64,000 nucleotides of DNA from Shewanella atlantica (GCF_003966265.1 NZ_RXNV01000002.1:703396-767395), one strand, 5' to 3'; shown: positions 10,881 to 19,924, numbered from the stretch's first letter. The notes: generated by a model from the sequence alone, not told the origin. Numbers and translations are program-made.

Positions 10881-11843
10881 ATGAGACTGTCATTTGCCAA
10901 ACCCACAGCACTGCGCAAAAAGGGCGTGCTGTGTATGAATAAGCGTAATATTGATTATATCGGACGCTGTAACCCGCGTAAGTTTTATAAGCGGGTGGAC
11001 GACAAGTTAACGACCAAACAACTTGCAATTGCTAATGATATTGCGGTACCTGCCCTAATCGGCGTGGTACGCGAGCAGCATGAGATCGAAGAGATCCCTG
11101 AAATGGTTCTCCGAGAGGATGGCTTTGTTATCAAACCATCTAAAGGGTCTGGCGGTAAAGGGATTTTGGTGATAACCAAAGTCGAAGAGGGTCGTTACTA
11201 TAAGCCTAACGGCCAGGAAGTTGTACCGAGTGAAGTGTACCGCCATGTCTCAAACATTCTCAGCGGCTTGTTCTCATTAGGTGGCTCACCGGATGTTGCC
11301 ATCGTCGAAGGACTCATTCAATTCGACCCGGTTTTCGATGGCTACTCCTATGAAGGTGTGCCGGACATCAGGCTGATCGTATATAAGGGGTTTCCTGTAA
11401 TGGGAATGCTCAGACTGTCCACCGCGGCTTCCGATGGTAAGGCTAACCTTCACCAGGGTGCGGTCGGCGTAGGTGTCGATATTGGAACGGGAAAGGGATT
11501 ACATGCGGTTCAGTTTGACACACCTGTCGATCTACATCCTGATACCAATAAAATATTAACCGACATACAGGTGCCTCACTGGGACTTCCTCCTTCACACT
11601 GCTTCTAAAGCCTATGAAATGTGTGAAATGGGATATTTAGGTACAGATATGGTACTGGATAAAGTAAAAGGACCACTGCTGCTGGAGCTTAATGCCAGAC
11701 CGGGTCTTGCGATTCAGATTGCCAATAACCGGGGGATTTTACCTTACCTGAACCATGTCGATTCTTTGGGTAATCATAATATGACTGTGGATGAACGTGT
11801 CGAATATGCCAAAAAGCATTTTGCTCATAGCGCTCAGCTTTAG
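10881..11843 (+). CDS. Alpha-L-glutamate ligase-like ATP-grasp protein (RimK-related)
   Basis: This 320-residue cytosolic ATP-grasp protein resembles RimK-type ligases that add amino acids to a peptide or protein acceptor. It starts with the family pattern LRKKGVL, then MNKRNIDYIGRCNPRKFY and DDKLTTKQLA. The ATP-binding loop is FVIKPSKGSGGKGILVI, and the C-terminal metal/ATP motif is LLLELNARPGLAIQIAN. Substrate and product are unknown. It sits between the membrane pseudo-transglutaminase (2-base gap) and an exported pseudo-peptidase whose start overlaps it by 38 bases, pointing to translational coupling and a shared role. Confidence 0.9.
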   Translation: MRLSFAKPTALRKKGVLCMNKRNIDYIGRCNPRKFYKRVDDKLTTKQLAIANDIAVPALIGVVREQHEIEEIPEMVLREDGFVIKPSKGSGGKGILVITKVEEGRYYKPNGQEVVPSEVYRHVSNILSGLFSLGGSPDVAIVEGLIQFDPVFDGYSYEGVPDIRLIVYKGFPVMGMLRLSTAASDGKANLHQGAVGVGVDIGTGKGLHAVQFDTPVDLHPDTNKILTDIQVPHWDFLLHTASKAYEMCEMGYLGTDMVLDKVKGPLLLELNARPGLAIQIANNRGILPYLNHVDSLGNHNMTVDERVEYAKKHFAHSAQL

Positions 11844-13545
11844 TCTTTTTCTCGGTGTCAATTCGGCGGCTCTGTCCGCCGTATCTCCTCTTCCCCTACT
11901 CGTTGAGCAGTGCCTGAAACTGCAGTCTCCTGAACAAGTTACTCTATCTTCACCTGCTCCCTTGCTTGATATTGAAGATGCCGTAGACAGGAGCCGTGCA
12001 TTAGAGGCTTCAATGTTGGGCCTGTTTAATGTCAAAGATCGTCTTCGATACTATAAAAGCCTGACCATATCCCCAAAATACCAGGAAAGTTTGCTGCAAT
12101 GCCAACTTCATCTGGCTGATCTGATGGCTGAAGCATTGGCTTCACCTGCGTTAACTCAGCTACTCGGCTTTAACAACCGGGAAAACCAAGAACTAGTTCA
12201 ATTGAGTTTACGCTGGAGTGATCTTATCGATAATAACGCTAACATCATTCACAAATCTCAACTTCATACCTCACAAGCCGCTGTGAAACTCGGCTTACGC
12301 TCCCAAGCGTTAACCTTGCATTTCGGCAATACTAACTGTGATATACCTCATGAGATGGAAACAAAGGCTTCTCCCCAAACGAAAATCAAAACCTTCGATA
12401 AAAATATCGCGGCTTATTTAATCCAACAACAAGACTCTCGTTGCCAGCAGCTCGTGTGGAACGCTTACCAGAGCCGTGCCCGTGAAAAGAACGAAGAAGC
12501 ATTAGCCCGTATCGTTCGATTAAGAAACGAGACCGCCGCTCAGGCGGGCTACAGGGATCACACCGACTACTCACTATCAAAGCAATTCCTTTCAACACCG
12601 GAACTTGTAAAAGCGTTTTTAGATTCAGTGACTCGACGAGTAGACTCGCCTCCTTGGAAGTTTGGTACCAGCCTCAGTCAAAGTGCCATAACCAAGATCG
12701 CGGTTTTAGATTCAGCTTCGATGCTCATACGCATATACGAGGCCGCTGAACCACTAGGTTTTCATGTTGAAATGATCACAGATAATGTTCATCGAGTGTG
12801 GCACCGACACAGGTTATTAGGTGACATCTTCTTCGGTGAAGCCCCATATATTCGCGCACAGACACTAAGATTTCCGGTTGTGGGGAACCAGTTTGGTCAA
12901 ATACGGATATCATCTAAGCCTCTGCTCAATAGCTATAGAGATCAGCAAGCTTTGATTAAGGCTACGGCATCAGCCTTCGCTACCTTATCCTCCAGCAGTC
13001 ACCATTACCTTATCAATGCATTAGGTGAAACACAGGATACTTCTAAATTAGGTCGGCTTTGGTTAGAGTATTACCTTAGCGATGCGATTTCTCCCCCTTT
13101 GGATGACAAGAGTCGAGAGCAGAAATTAGCTTCCTACGGTCGACAGCTAAAAGTATTTAGGGCAAAAGTCGCAATCAATTTTTATTCAAATGCTCAGCCT
13201 AAACTCTACCCCAACCTTAGCGATGAGTTTATTCGTGCATTTGGTCAAGCCTGGAATGAACCACAAGATTATGCTTATAACTTCTTTGCCATTGCCAACG
13301 AAGGCCCGATTTATTATCAAGATGTTTGGCAAGAATCTCTGGCCAACTTTATTTATCAATCAACCAAAAACTGTCGGGAACGATACAAGGTTTTTGACAT
13401 ACTTATGATTAATGAACCTTCCTCGCGTCTGGGCCAGAGGCTCGAGACACTCTTGGGTTCACCCATCGATGCCAAATCTCTTATTAAAAGGATAAATGAT
13501 GCCCCCCTTTCTCAAGATCAGCGTCCTGTCACTTGCACTTTTTAG
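11806..13545 (+). CDS. Exported M3/M2-like metallopeptidase homologue lacking the HExxH zinc motif
   Basis: The 579-residue product has a signal peptide (PKSILLIALSFSLFLGVNSA) and then looks like oligopeptidases of the M3/M2 type. Examples are YQSRAREKNEEALARIVRLR and AGYRDHTDYSLSKQFLS in the middle, and a C-terminal NEGPIYYQDVWQESLANFI followed by LGSPIDAKSLIKRI. The place expected for HExxH reads KATASAFATLSSSSHHYL, with no zinc-binding motif, so it is probably catalytically dead. Start 11806 gives a better signal peptide than 11791; both overlap the ligase gene. It overlaps the next gene by 50 bases. Confidence 0.7.
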   Translation: MPKSILLIALSFSLFLGVNSAALSAVSPLPLLVEQCLKLQSPEQVTLSSPAPLLDIEDAVDRSRALEASMLGLFNVKDRLRYYKSLTISPKYQESLLQCQLHLADLMAEALASPALTQLLGFNNRENQELVQLSLRWSDLIDNNANIIHKSQLHTSQAAVKLGLRSQALTLHFGNTNCDIPHEMETKASPQTKIKTFDKNIAAYLIQQQDSRCQQLVWNAYQSRAREKNEEALARIVRLRNETAAQAGYRDHTDYSLSKQFLSTPELVKAFLDSVTRRVDSPPWKFGTSLSQSAITKIAVLDSASMLIRIYEAAEPLGFHVEMITDNVHRVWHRHRLLGDIFFGEAPYIRAQTLRFPVVGNQFGQIRISSKPLLNSYRDQQALIKATASAFATLSSSSHHYLINALGETQDTSKLGRLWLEYYLSDAISPPLDDKSREQKLASYGRQLKVFRAKVAINFYSNAQPKLYPNLSDEFIRAFGQAWNEPQDYAYNFFAIANEGPIYYQDVWQESLANFIYQSTKNCRERYKVFDILMINEPSSRLGQRLETLLGSPIDAKSLIKRINDAPLSQDQRPVTCTF

Positions 13546-14584
13546 CTTTGGTACTTTTGCTAACTCTCAAGTGTCCACCAGCCATACAGCTCAAGACGAA
13601 GTGTTTTATGGGATCAAGAACAACTTAGAGCAACATCTGTATCAACTCCCCCCCCGGATACAGGGGCACTACGGTATCAGAATGTACCGCATGACCGGCG
13701 ACGAAAAGTATGCCAATGCCGCGCTTGTCGATCTTTACGCGGTCAGCGACTCACAGGACTTTTATGCCTGTAACTTAGACAAGGCAAACTTCATTCAATC
13801 TGAAGCCGAAAAAGCCATCTCAGTACTGGGAAAAGGCCCGAGAGCAAAAGCGCGAAAAAAAGCCCTCGAACCTTTTCCTGAGTTTTTGTTTTATACGGAT
13901 GTGCTGCTACGCTTCTCGAGCCGTATCGACGAGTTTGGCTTAACCGGTCCCTGTCATGACAAATTAATCAAGACCCTTAAGAAAGCGGAACTTGAAGCCG
14001 GATTGACCGATAAGGCGATGATAAAATCGTGGGCGGCACAACTGATAAACTATGTCTATTGGGCTAAACAACTGGGCGTCGGAGATTATTTAGAGCCGTA
14101 TAAACAGGCGTTTATATCTGTCTACCCGGATAACAAAGACGACAAGCTAAATAAGAAACAGTACCGAAATAAGCTCTACGGTATGACTCATTTCATTTTT
14201 GCTGCCAGTGAATACTATCAGCATGATGTCAGCCCTAAAGAGTTTGCCTGGATCCTTGACTATTTTGAAGCCAATATCGACCGAATATTAAAAGATGCGA
14301 CAGATGATATTATTGCCGAAGTCGGTATAAGCTTTCATCTTGCCGGCCTTTCAGATAATCCCGTTGTCGCCTTAACTCAGCAACATATCATTAATGCATT
14401 CGACAAAGAGGAGCAGATGATTCCCTCTCCCATGGGAAATCCCGACCTAGCGATGGGAGAACACAGAAATGTGTTAGCCATGATGTTGCTCAAGTGGCCC
14501 GAAAAACTACACAAGGGCCCCTACTTCGGCCAGCTTAAGGCAACGAAGAAATACCTGCCTAAGCAGGTCAAAGAGAAGCTGTGA
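13496..14584 (+). CDS. Exported protein of unknown function (possibly DUF3541)
   Basis: The 362-residue protein starts at one of two adjacent ATG codons (13496, 13499) inside the end of the preceding gene. It has a signal peptide (FLKISVLSLALFSFGTFAN) and no membrane helix afterwards. It is mostly helical, with motifs such as HYGIRMYRMTGDEKYANAAL that recall alpha/alpha-toroid repeat proteins, and a late segment PSPMGNPDLAMGEHRNVLAMML. I associate it loosely with DUF3541, but this needs a profile search. It is the last gene of the retropepsin/ATP-grasp operon, and a hairpin follows. Confidence 0.65.
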   Translation: MMPPFLKISVLSLALFSFGTFANSQVSTSHTAQDEVFYGIKNNLEQHLYQLPPRIQGHYGIRMYRMTGDEKYANAALVDLYAVSDSQDFYACNLDKANFIQSEAEKAISVLGKGPRAKARKKALEPFPEFLFYTDVLLRFSSRIDEFGLTGPCHDKLIKTLKKAELEAGLTDKAMIKSWAAQLINYVYWAKQLGVGDYLEPYKQAFISVYPDNKDDKLNKKQYRNKLYGMTHFIFAASEYYQHDVSPKEFAWILDYFEANIDRILKDATDDIIAEVGISFHLAGLSDNPVVALTQQHIINAFDKEEQMIPSPMGNPDLAMGEHRNVLAMMLLKWPEKLHKGPYFGQLKATKKYLPKQVKEKL

Positions 14585-14628
14585 TCCTTTCCCGATAAAG
14601 AGCTATATGCCCGGGAATAAAACCTCAT

Positions 14629-14650
14629 TGGCCTGATTGGTATCAGGCCA
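14629..14650 (+). terminator. Hairpin after the retropepsin/ATP-grasp operon
   Basis: TGGCCTGAT (14629-14637) pairs perfectly with ATCAGGCCA (14642-14650) over a four-base loop. The downstream run is only TTGTAATG, so termination strength is uncertain, but the position 45 bases after the operon's last stop fits. Confidence 0.5.
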
Positions 14651-14688
14651 TTGTAATGTGCTTGAATTTACACAAATTAGGACATTCA

Positions 14689-15003
14689 ATGAAATTTAAC
14701 CATTTAGGAATTCCGACAACGGCTAGTTTCGAAGGTGAAATTGATTTGCCTCATTTGAAAATAACGGTATCAGATCATGAGAATAATCCCTATGGCATTC
14801 AATGGCAGAGATTTTGGGCTGATGCGCCATACCCTGAATTAGTAAAAACAGTTCCACACGTCGCTTTTGAGGTTGACGATTTAATGGTAGAACTGCAGGG
14901 CAAGAAAGTGATTATTGAACCAAGTTCGCCAAGTGAAGGTTTGATGGTGGCCTTTATTGAGGTCAATGGAGCTCCGGTAGAGTTAATGGAGTATTCCAAA
15001 TAA
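14689..15003 (+). CDS. VOC-superfamily (glyoxalase/dioxygenase fold) small protein
   Basis: A 104-residue protein starting MKFNHLGIPT at an ATG with an AGGA site seven bases upstream; an upstream ATG at 14656 has no such site. It shows the beta-alpha-beta pattern of VOC proteins (KFNHLGI, then PHVAFEVDDLMVEL, then VAFIEVNGAPVELME), with candidate metal ligands H5 and E100 at conserved ends. Enzymatic role is unknown. It is followed on the same strand by a LysR gene that might regulate it. Confidence 0.75.
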   Translation: MKFNHLGIPTTASFEGEIDLPHLKITVSDHENNPYGIQWQRFWADAPYPELVKTVPHVAFEVDDLMVELQGKKVIIEPSSPSEGLMVAFIEVNGAPVELMEYSK

Positions 15004-15084
15004 TCGGCACATAACCAAATCTTATTTTAAACATTATAAGCAACCTAAATAAGATGATAATTAGAGAAGTGGATTGAGTTAATT

Positions 15085-15978
15085 ATGGATAGAGCCAAAT
15101 CAACACTCGAGCAATGGCGTACGTTACAGGCAGTAGTCGATTATGGCGGCTACTCCCAGGCGGCAGAACAACTGAACAAAAGCCAGTCCTCTCTGAATCA
15201 TGCAGTGGCTAAACTTCAGGCCCAATTGGGTATAGAACTGCTCGAAGTCAAAGGACGCAAAGCCTATCTGACCGAGCAGGGTGAGGTACTCTTGAGGCGG
15301 TCACGCCACATCACTAAGTCAGTGGCGGAACTCGAATTACTCGCAAATAATTTGGAGAATGGGTGGGAACCGAGTCTCACCATTGCACGGGAGATCATCT
15401 ATCCTATGGACAAGCTGGTCGATGCATTATCGGCCTTTCAACCGGAAAGCCGGGGAACCCGGATAACTATCATAGACTCTGTCATTACCGGTACCCACGA
15501 ACTGATCACAGAACAAGCCGTAGATATTGCCATCTCCGGCGGTGTTGCGCCCAAAGGTTATCTCAGCGAACCCTTGTGTGACCTTAACTTCTTACTCGTC
15601 TGTCATCCACAACACCCTCTGGCAAGCGAGCCGGAGATCTGTGATGACCTCTTATTAGCCGAATATCTTCAACTCGTCATTAAAGATACGGGACAGGCAT
15701 CGAGTACCGATATAGGTTGGCTTAAGGCGGAACAGAGGTGGACCGTCTCAAACTTCCATGAGGCCTTAGCTATACTAAACCGCAATATCGGTTTCTGCTG
15801 GGTGCCAGAACACTTAGTAACTCCACTTATCGACTCAGGCCAGTTATGCCAGCTCACACTCAGAGGAAGTAGCCATAAAAAGGTGATGATGAGCCTGATT
15901 GTCCCTAATCGAGACAGACAAGGTCCAGCCAGTGAACTACTGGAAAAGCTTATCTTAGCTCAACACAGTAAGGATTAA
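15085..15978 (+). CDS. LysR-family transcriptional regulator
   Basis: A 297-residue LysR protein. The winged helix is at the N-terminus (LEQWRTLQAVVDYGGYSQAAEQLNKSQSSLNHAVAKLQAQLG), followed by a linker helix and a periplasmic-binding-like effector domain from about residue 93. The effector is not predictable. Unlike many family members it is not divergent from a target: the VOC gene lies 80 bases upstream in the same direction and a hexamer repeat lies downstream. It converges with the SprA-like gene. Confidence 0.9.
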   Translation: MDRAKSTLEQWRTLQAVVDYGGYSQAAEQLNKSQSSLNHAVAKLQAQLGIELLEVKGRKAYLTEQGEVLLRRSRHITKSVAELELLANNLENGWEPSLTIAREIIYPMDKLVDALSAFQPESRGTRITIIDSVITGTHELITEQAVDIAISGGVAPKGYLSEPLCDLNFLLVCHPQHPLASEPEICDDLLLAEYLQLVIKDTGQASSTDIGWLKAEQRWTVSNFHEALAILNRNIGFCWVPEHLVTPLIDSGQLCQLTLRGSSHKKVMMSLIVPNRDRQGPASELLEKLILAQHSKD

Positions 15979-15989
15979 AATTAATGGGC

Positions 15990-16013
15990 TTAGATTTAGA
16001 TTTAGATTTAGAT
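15990..16013. repeat. Hexanucleotide microsatellite, four copies of TTAGAT
   Basis: Four perfect TTAGAT units occupy 15990-16013, between the stop of the LysR gene and the stop of the convergent SprA-like gene (stop at 16014-16016). Such a tract can change length by replication slippage; here a change would extend only non-coding sequence. Confidence 0.8.
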
Positions 16014-17378
16014 TTAAACACTAAAGCTCAAGGAGCCGGAGGCGCTATTAACGGGCAGGTATTTTTCGAGTAAGGTCTTAGTGAGATAGCCTTCAGTTTG
16101 ATCTTTACTGCTTAATAGCTCAAATACGGGTTCAGATGGGGCCTTTACTTGCTCGTTTATCCTCTCTATGGTTTGTTTCACCACATTATTTTCTTCAGGC
16201 TGCGCTCTTCGTATGGTACCGGTAGTGTCTATCTCTCCGCCTATCGCTATCTCAGGAGGCTCTGGAGGATTTAGACCATCTAAGAAGGCTTGAGCATCTA
16301 TCAGAGGGGTCATATCTTCAATTGTCATAACCTCACTCTGTCTCTTTTCAACCAGTTCCGATTGTGCCTGATTTATCTTTCTTAGTGCATCGGCGGCGAC
16401 TCTGATATCTGCCATCGACGGGTTAGCAGGAGCCATGGCTGCCGCGTATACCTTTCTCATCTTGTTTATCGTAGCTAAAGGGTCCCCCTGCACGATAGAT
16501 ATATCGATAGACACTTCACCATCTACGGCATATCGATTACCATCGCTACCTCGTTCATAACTAAATTGAGGGCTTTGCGCTAAACTCCCTCCCACAGAGG
16601 AGTGAGCATGCTCATGTGCCTTTACCTCTGAATCTCGTTTCGCCAGTTCGGCCAAAATTTGCTGTTCGATAACCGCTTTGACGTTATCACTTTCATCTTT
16701 CCCCCCCTGCTCACTCAGCTCTGAAGGTTTAAATATTGAGACAGGTTCTTTTTCATCCCCGGCGTCAGACTCCTTGGCAAATATATTCTGTGGGGGGCTA
16801 TCAGGTTCAACCGAGCGGTTACCCGAAGTTCCCGGCTCTACAGCATCACGCCCCTCACCGGGGTTAATGGTCGTCGGTGAAAATATCTCATCGAATACCG
16901 AGCTCACCTCAGGCCCTTGAGGTACTTGGGGGTTAAAAGTGGAATCACTCACCTCAAAACCTGTAGCAGAACTGCGGGCATTGAATATGCCTGCAACAGT
17001 TAACGGTCCCAGAGTAAGACTAAAAGTTGGCTGAGGCGGGTTTTCATTTACATTTAATCTGTTGACGGAAAGATCAGAAGTCGCGATTTGAGGTGAAGAT
17101 ATATGAGTGGTCTCGGCAGTGAGGACCGCAGAATTTGTCACTGGCGCAAAAACATTAGGCGAAACCGCGATCGACTCAGATACCGGTCGCGTACTGCTTG
17201 ACTTGCTTGGTTGTGTTTGTCTGATTTTGCCGTTAATCGACTCGGAACTAACAGCTGGCTTGGCGGAGGAATCTATCGCCGGTGCACTCTTTAATCCGGC
17301 TCTGGAAGCCGCAGGCACAGCAGGTAACTTGTGTTCCTGCCTTCGCTGAATATCAGGCGAAGAGATGACGCCTAACAT
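16014..17378 (-). CDS. SprA-related putative metalloprotease
   Basis: The 454-residue protein has a long low-complexity N-terminal half rich in Ser, Pro and Thr (about 1-235). A compact C-terminal domain has the motif VKAHEHAHSSVGG, then FSYERGSDGNRYAVDGEVSID and INKMRKVYAAAMAPANPS. This matches the SprA-related family, once annotated as 'catalase', where HEHAH looks like a zinc-protease motif. There is no signal peptide. It follows a small gene by 5 bases on the same strand, so the two are probably co-expressed. Cellular role unknown. Confidence 0.8.
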   Translation of the reverse strand: MLGVISSPDIQRRQEHKLPAVPAASRAGLKSAPAIDSSAKPAVSSESINGKIRQTQPSKSSSTRPVSESIAVSPNVFAPVTNSAVLTAETTHISSPQIATSDLSVNRLNVNENPPQPTFSLTLGPLTVAGIFNARSSATGFEVSDSTFNPQVPQGPEVSSVFDEIFSPTTINPGEGRDAVEPGTSGNRSVEPDSPPQNIFAKESDAGDEKEPVSIFKPSELSEQGGKDESDNVKAVIEQQILAELAKRDSEVKAHEHAHSSVGGSLAQSPQFSYERGSDGNRYAVDGEVSIDISIVQGDPLATINKMRKVYAAAMAPANPSMADIRVAADALRKINQAQSELVEKRQSEVMTIEDMTPLIDAQAFLDGLNPPEPPEIAIGGEIDTTGTIRRAQPEENNVVKQTIERINEQVKAPSEPVFELLSSKDQTEGYLTKTLLEKYLPVNSASGSLSFSV

Positions 17379-17383
17379 GGTGA

Positions 17384-17653
17384 CTACACCTCTAGGTCAA
17401 TAATCGTACCTATGGTCTCCGAAGATGTTTCTAATACTTCAACAGAAGCTTCACCTTGGTTTTGTGCCTCTATTGCTGACACTAATGCCTGAGTCTTATC
17501 AACATTCTCAACGGGTCTGCTGGCATCGGCCTCTAAATTAGCATCAGGCTGAGGCTGTGCTGGCTTGGCCACATCTACCGTGGCTTGAGTCAAACCAGAC
17601 TGCGCATTTTGTAATCCAGAAAGTCCGGAAGAAAAACTGGAAGGTATTTCCAT
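17384..17653 (-). CDS. Small protein with flagellar-rod-like ends
   Basis: An 89-residue protein with no signal peptide. The N-terminus (SSFSSGLSGLQNAQSGL) and the C-terminus (ASVEVLETSSETIGTIIDLEV) faintly resemble the coiled-coil ends of flagellar rod and hook proteins or the small 'putative motility protein' family. The middle is a disordered Ala/Pro/Gln/Asp stretch. It precedes the SprA-like gene by 5 bases. I cannot assign a function. Confidence 0.6.
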   Translation of the reverse strand: MEIPSSFSSGLSGLQNAQSGLTQATVDVAKPAQPQPDANLEADASRPVENVDKTQALVSAIEAQNQGEASVEVLETSSETIGTIIDLEV

Positions 17654-17754
17654 AATGGTAGCTCCAAAAAAACTCGGTCTTATGGTTAATTATTAACCAT
17701 CGGGACAGAGAAGTACAGTTTCTCTAATGTTTGACCACAATATAACCAGAGAGA

Positions 17755-18876
17755 TCAAGAGCCGCTTCTTACCCAAGCCGTCTCCCAATCTTTCCATACG
17801 GGATTAAATCCCCGAGCTCTTATGGCTTTACTCACCTCCAAGGCCGTTCTCTCATCGCTGATATCAAACTGATTCAACTCGGTATTTGGCTTAACATACC
17901 CCCCCGGTTGTGTCGAACTTCCGGCACTGATATTGGTGATCCCAAGGCCTAAGAGGTTATCGCGCAACTGTGCAGACTCACGTGTGGAGAGACTGATCTC
18001 AAGCTGTTCATTAAACAGCCTGAATGCACAAATTAACTGAACCAGACCTTTATCTGTCAGTTCAACTTTGGGAGTTATCCCTCCTGTGCAGGGCCTTAAC
18101 CTTGGCAGTGAAACACTGTAACGAGACCGCCAATATCTGGACTCCAGATAAGAGAGGTGATGACCCAACAACAGCGCGTCTAAGCGCCAATCGTCTAAGC
18201 CCAGTAGCACACCGATACCAATTTTATCGACGCCGGCTTTAGCCACTCTCTCCGGAGTACCCACACGATAGGCGAAGTCCTTCTTTTTACCTCTGGTATG
18301 ATGTTTTGCGTAGGTATCCGGGTTATAAGTCTCTTGATAGATCATCACCGCATCTAAACCTAAGTCGACTAAATCAGAGTATTCGCTCTCCTTAAGAGGT
18401 TGAACTTCCATCGCAAGATAACTGAAATGTTGTTTTACCCTCGGAAGGACTGTTTTAAAGTAGTCGATTCCGACTTTGGATTCGTGCTCTCCCGAAACCA
18501 GCAGTATCGAGTCGTAACCCGTTTTCTTAATCACCGCCATCTCGGCATCCAGCTGTTCCTGGTTCAGCGTCTCTCTTTTCAGCCTGTTACTCATGCTAAA
18601 ACCACAATAATCACACTCGTTAGCACATAAATTTGACAGATAGAGAGGCAGGTACATACCAAGGTTTGAGCCAAACCTTTTCCTTGTCAGGGCTGATGAC
18701 CGTTGCGCCATCTCTTCGATAAAACCTTCTGCCGCAGGGGAGAGTAAGGCCAATAAACTGTCGAGTGACCCCTCAGGCGATATTAGTGCTCTCTCAACCT
18801 CCTGTCTGGTTGTAGAATAGAGCCTGAGCTTAAGCTTCTCCCGATCAAGGTTCTTCAGATAAGAGAGGAAGCTCAT
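17755..18876 (-). CDS. thiH: 2-iminoacetate synthase ThiH (radical SAM tyrosine lyase)
   Basis: ThiH splits tyrosine to dehydroglycine and p-cresol, supplying the glycine-derived atoms of the thiazole ring. The 373-residue protein has the radical SAM cysteines C84, C88 and C91 in CANECDYCGF, the SAM-contact region SILLVSGEHESKVG, and a C-terminal BATS domain ending near KDWETAW. It is last in the thiC-thiDE-thiF-thiS-thiG-thiH operon, 36 bases after thiG. The presence of thiH rather than thiO implies the oxygen-sensitive tyrosine route. Confidence 0.96.
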   Translation of the reverse strand: MSFLSYLKNLDREKLKLRLYSTTRQEVERALISPEGSLDSLLALLSPAAEGFIEEMAQRSSALTRKRFGSNLGMYLPLYLSNLCANECDYCGFSMSNRLKRETLNQEQLDAEMAVIKKTGYDSILLVSGEHESKVGIDYFKTVLPRVKQHFSYLAMEVQPLKESEYSDLVDLGLDAVMIYQETYNPDTYAKHHTRGKKKDFAYRVGTPERVAKAGVDKIGIGVLLGLDDWRLDALLLGHHLSYLESRYWRSRYSVSLPRLRPCTGGITPKVELTDKGLVQLICAFRLFNEQLEISLSTRESAQLRDNLLGLGITNISAGSSTQPGGYVKPNTELNQFDISDERTALEVSKAIRARGFNPVWKDWETAWVRSGS

Positions 18877-18912
18877 AAGTGACTCCTGTATAGCGAATGT
18901 ATAATGCTCAAC

Positions 18913-19677
18913 TTATTCATTGAGAAACCCCGTTAACGGACTCGTGTGCTCGGCTCGCGAACTGACCTGACCAAGTCCTGCCAGATACGCCTCTCTACCG
19001 GTTGCTACCGCTTGGGAAAAGCAGCGCGCCATGGCGACGGGATCCGGGCTGCTGGCGATAGCGGTGTTAACCAATACTGCATCGGCACCTAACTCCATGG
19101 CGTGTGTAGCCTGAGATGGTGTACCGATACCGGCATCGACAACCACGGGGACTCGTGCTTGCTCGATGATTATTTTGAGAAAGGTTTCGGTAGCTAAACC
19201 TTGATTTGAACCTATGGGACTGGCCAGAGGCATAACGGCGGCGCAACCTACCTCTTCTAAGCGGCGACACAACACCGGATCTGCATGCACATAAGGCAGG
19301 ACAACGAAGCCTTTATCGCAAAGGGTCTTAGCTGCTGCTAACGTCTCAACCGGATCGGGCATCAGATATTTTGGGTCCGGGTGGATCTCCAGTTTGATCC
19401 AATTAGTGTTCAATACCTCTTTCGCTAATTCTGCCGCAAATACGGCCTCTTTAGCATTTCTTGCTCCAGACGTATTGGGAAGCAACTTGATGCCACTTTG
19501 CTGTAAGGGTAATAAGATCTCATCGCTGCCAGTACTAAGATCTAACCTTTTCATCGCCATAGTCACCAGTTGGGACTCTGAAGCCTGGATCGCTTCCAGC
19601 ATCAACTTAGCCGATGAAAACTTTCCGGTACCGGTAAACAATCTGGAATTAAACTCATGTTCTGCAATTTTTAGCAT
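18913..19677 (-). CDS. thiG: Thiazole synthase ThiG
   Basis: ThiG condenses deoxyxylulose phosphate, dehydroglycine and ThiS-thiocarboxylate sulfur into thiazole phosphate. From the ATG at 19677 the protein is 254 residues ([20 protein letters not shown]), the usual length. The TIM-barrel shows [54 protein letters not shown]. An upstream in-frame ATG would overlap thiS and is unlikely. The start lies immediately after the thiS stop. Confidence 0.96.
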   Translation of the reverse strand: MLKIAEHEFNSRLFTGTGKFSSAKLMLEAIQASESQLVTMAMKRLDLSTGSDEILLPLQQSGIKLLPNTSGARNAKEAVFAAELAKEVLNTNWIKLEIHPDPKYLMPDPVETLAAAKTLCDKGFVVLPYVHADPVLCRRLEEVGCAAVMPLASPIGSNQGLATETFLKIIIEQARVPVVVDAGIGTPSQATHAMELGADAVLVNTAIASSPDPVAMARCFSQAVATGREAYLAGLGQVSSRAEHTSPLTGFLNE

Positions 19678-19678
19678 C

Positions 19679-19924
19679 TTACCCTCCTGCCACAACGGCA
19701 AATATTTCAAAGCTATCGCCCTCAATACACCTTTGCTCTTTCCACTGCCCTTTCGTCACTACCTGTGAGTTACAAACGACGGCAACCGAATTTATAGCAA
19801 TATTTTGAGCCAGTAAGAGTCCCTCTATGGAGAGTGTTTCGGCAATTATATAAGGCTGGTCATTGATAGAGACCGTGATGGTACTGACATGTTTCAAATC
19901 AAGGGGGGCTTTAGTTAGGTGCAT
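19679..19924 (-). CDS. thiS: Sulfur carrier protein ThiS
   Basis: An 81-residue ubiquitin-fold protein ending in the diagnostic VVAGG. ThiF adenylates the terminal Gly, which is then converted to a thiocarboxylate to donate sulfur to ThiG. The ATG at 19924 has a strong AAGGAG site seven bases upstream and overlaps the end of thiF by 14 bases. The protein is about 15 residues longer at the N-terminus than E. coli ThiS (66). Confidence 0.93.
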   Translation of the reverse strand: MHLTKAPLDLKHVSTITVSINDQPYIIAETLSIEGLLLAQNIAINSVAVVCNSQVVTKGQWKEQRCIEGDSFEIFAVVAGG

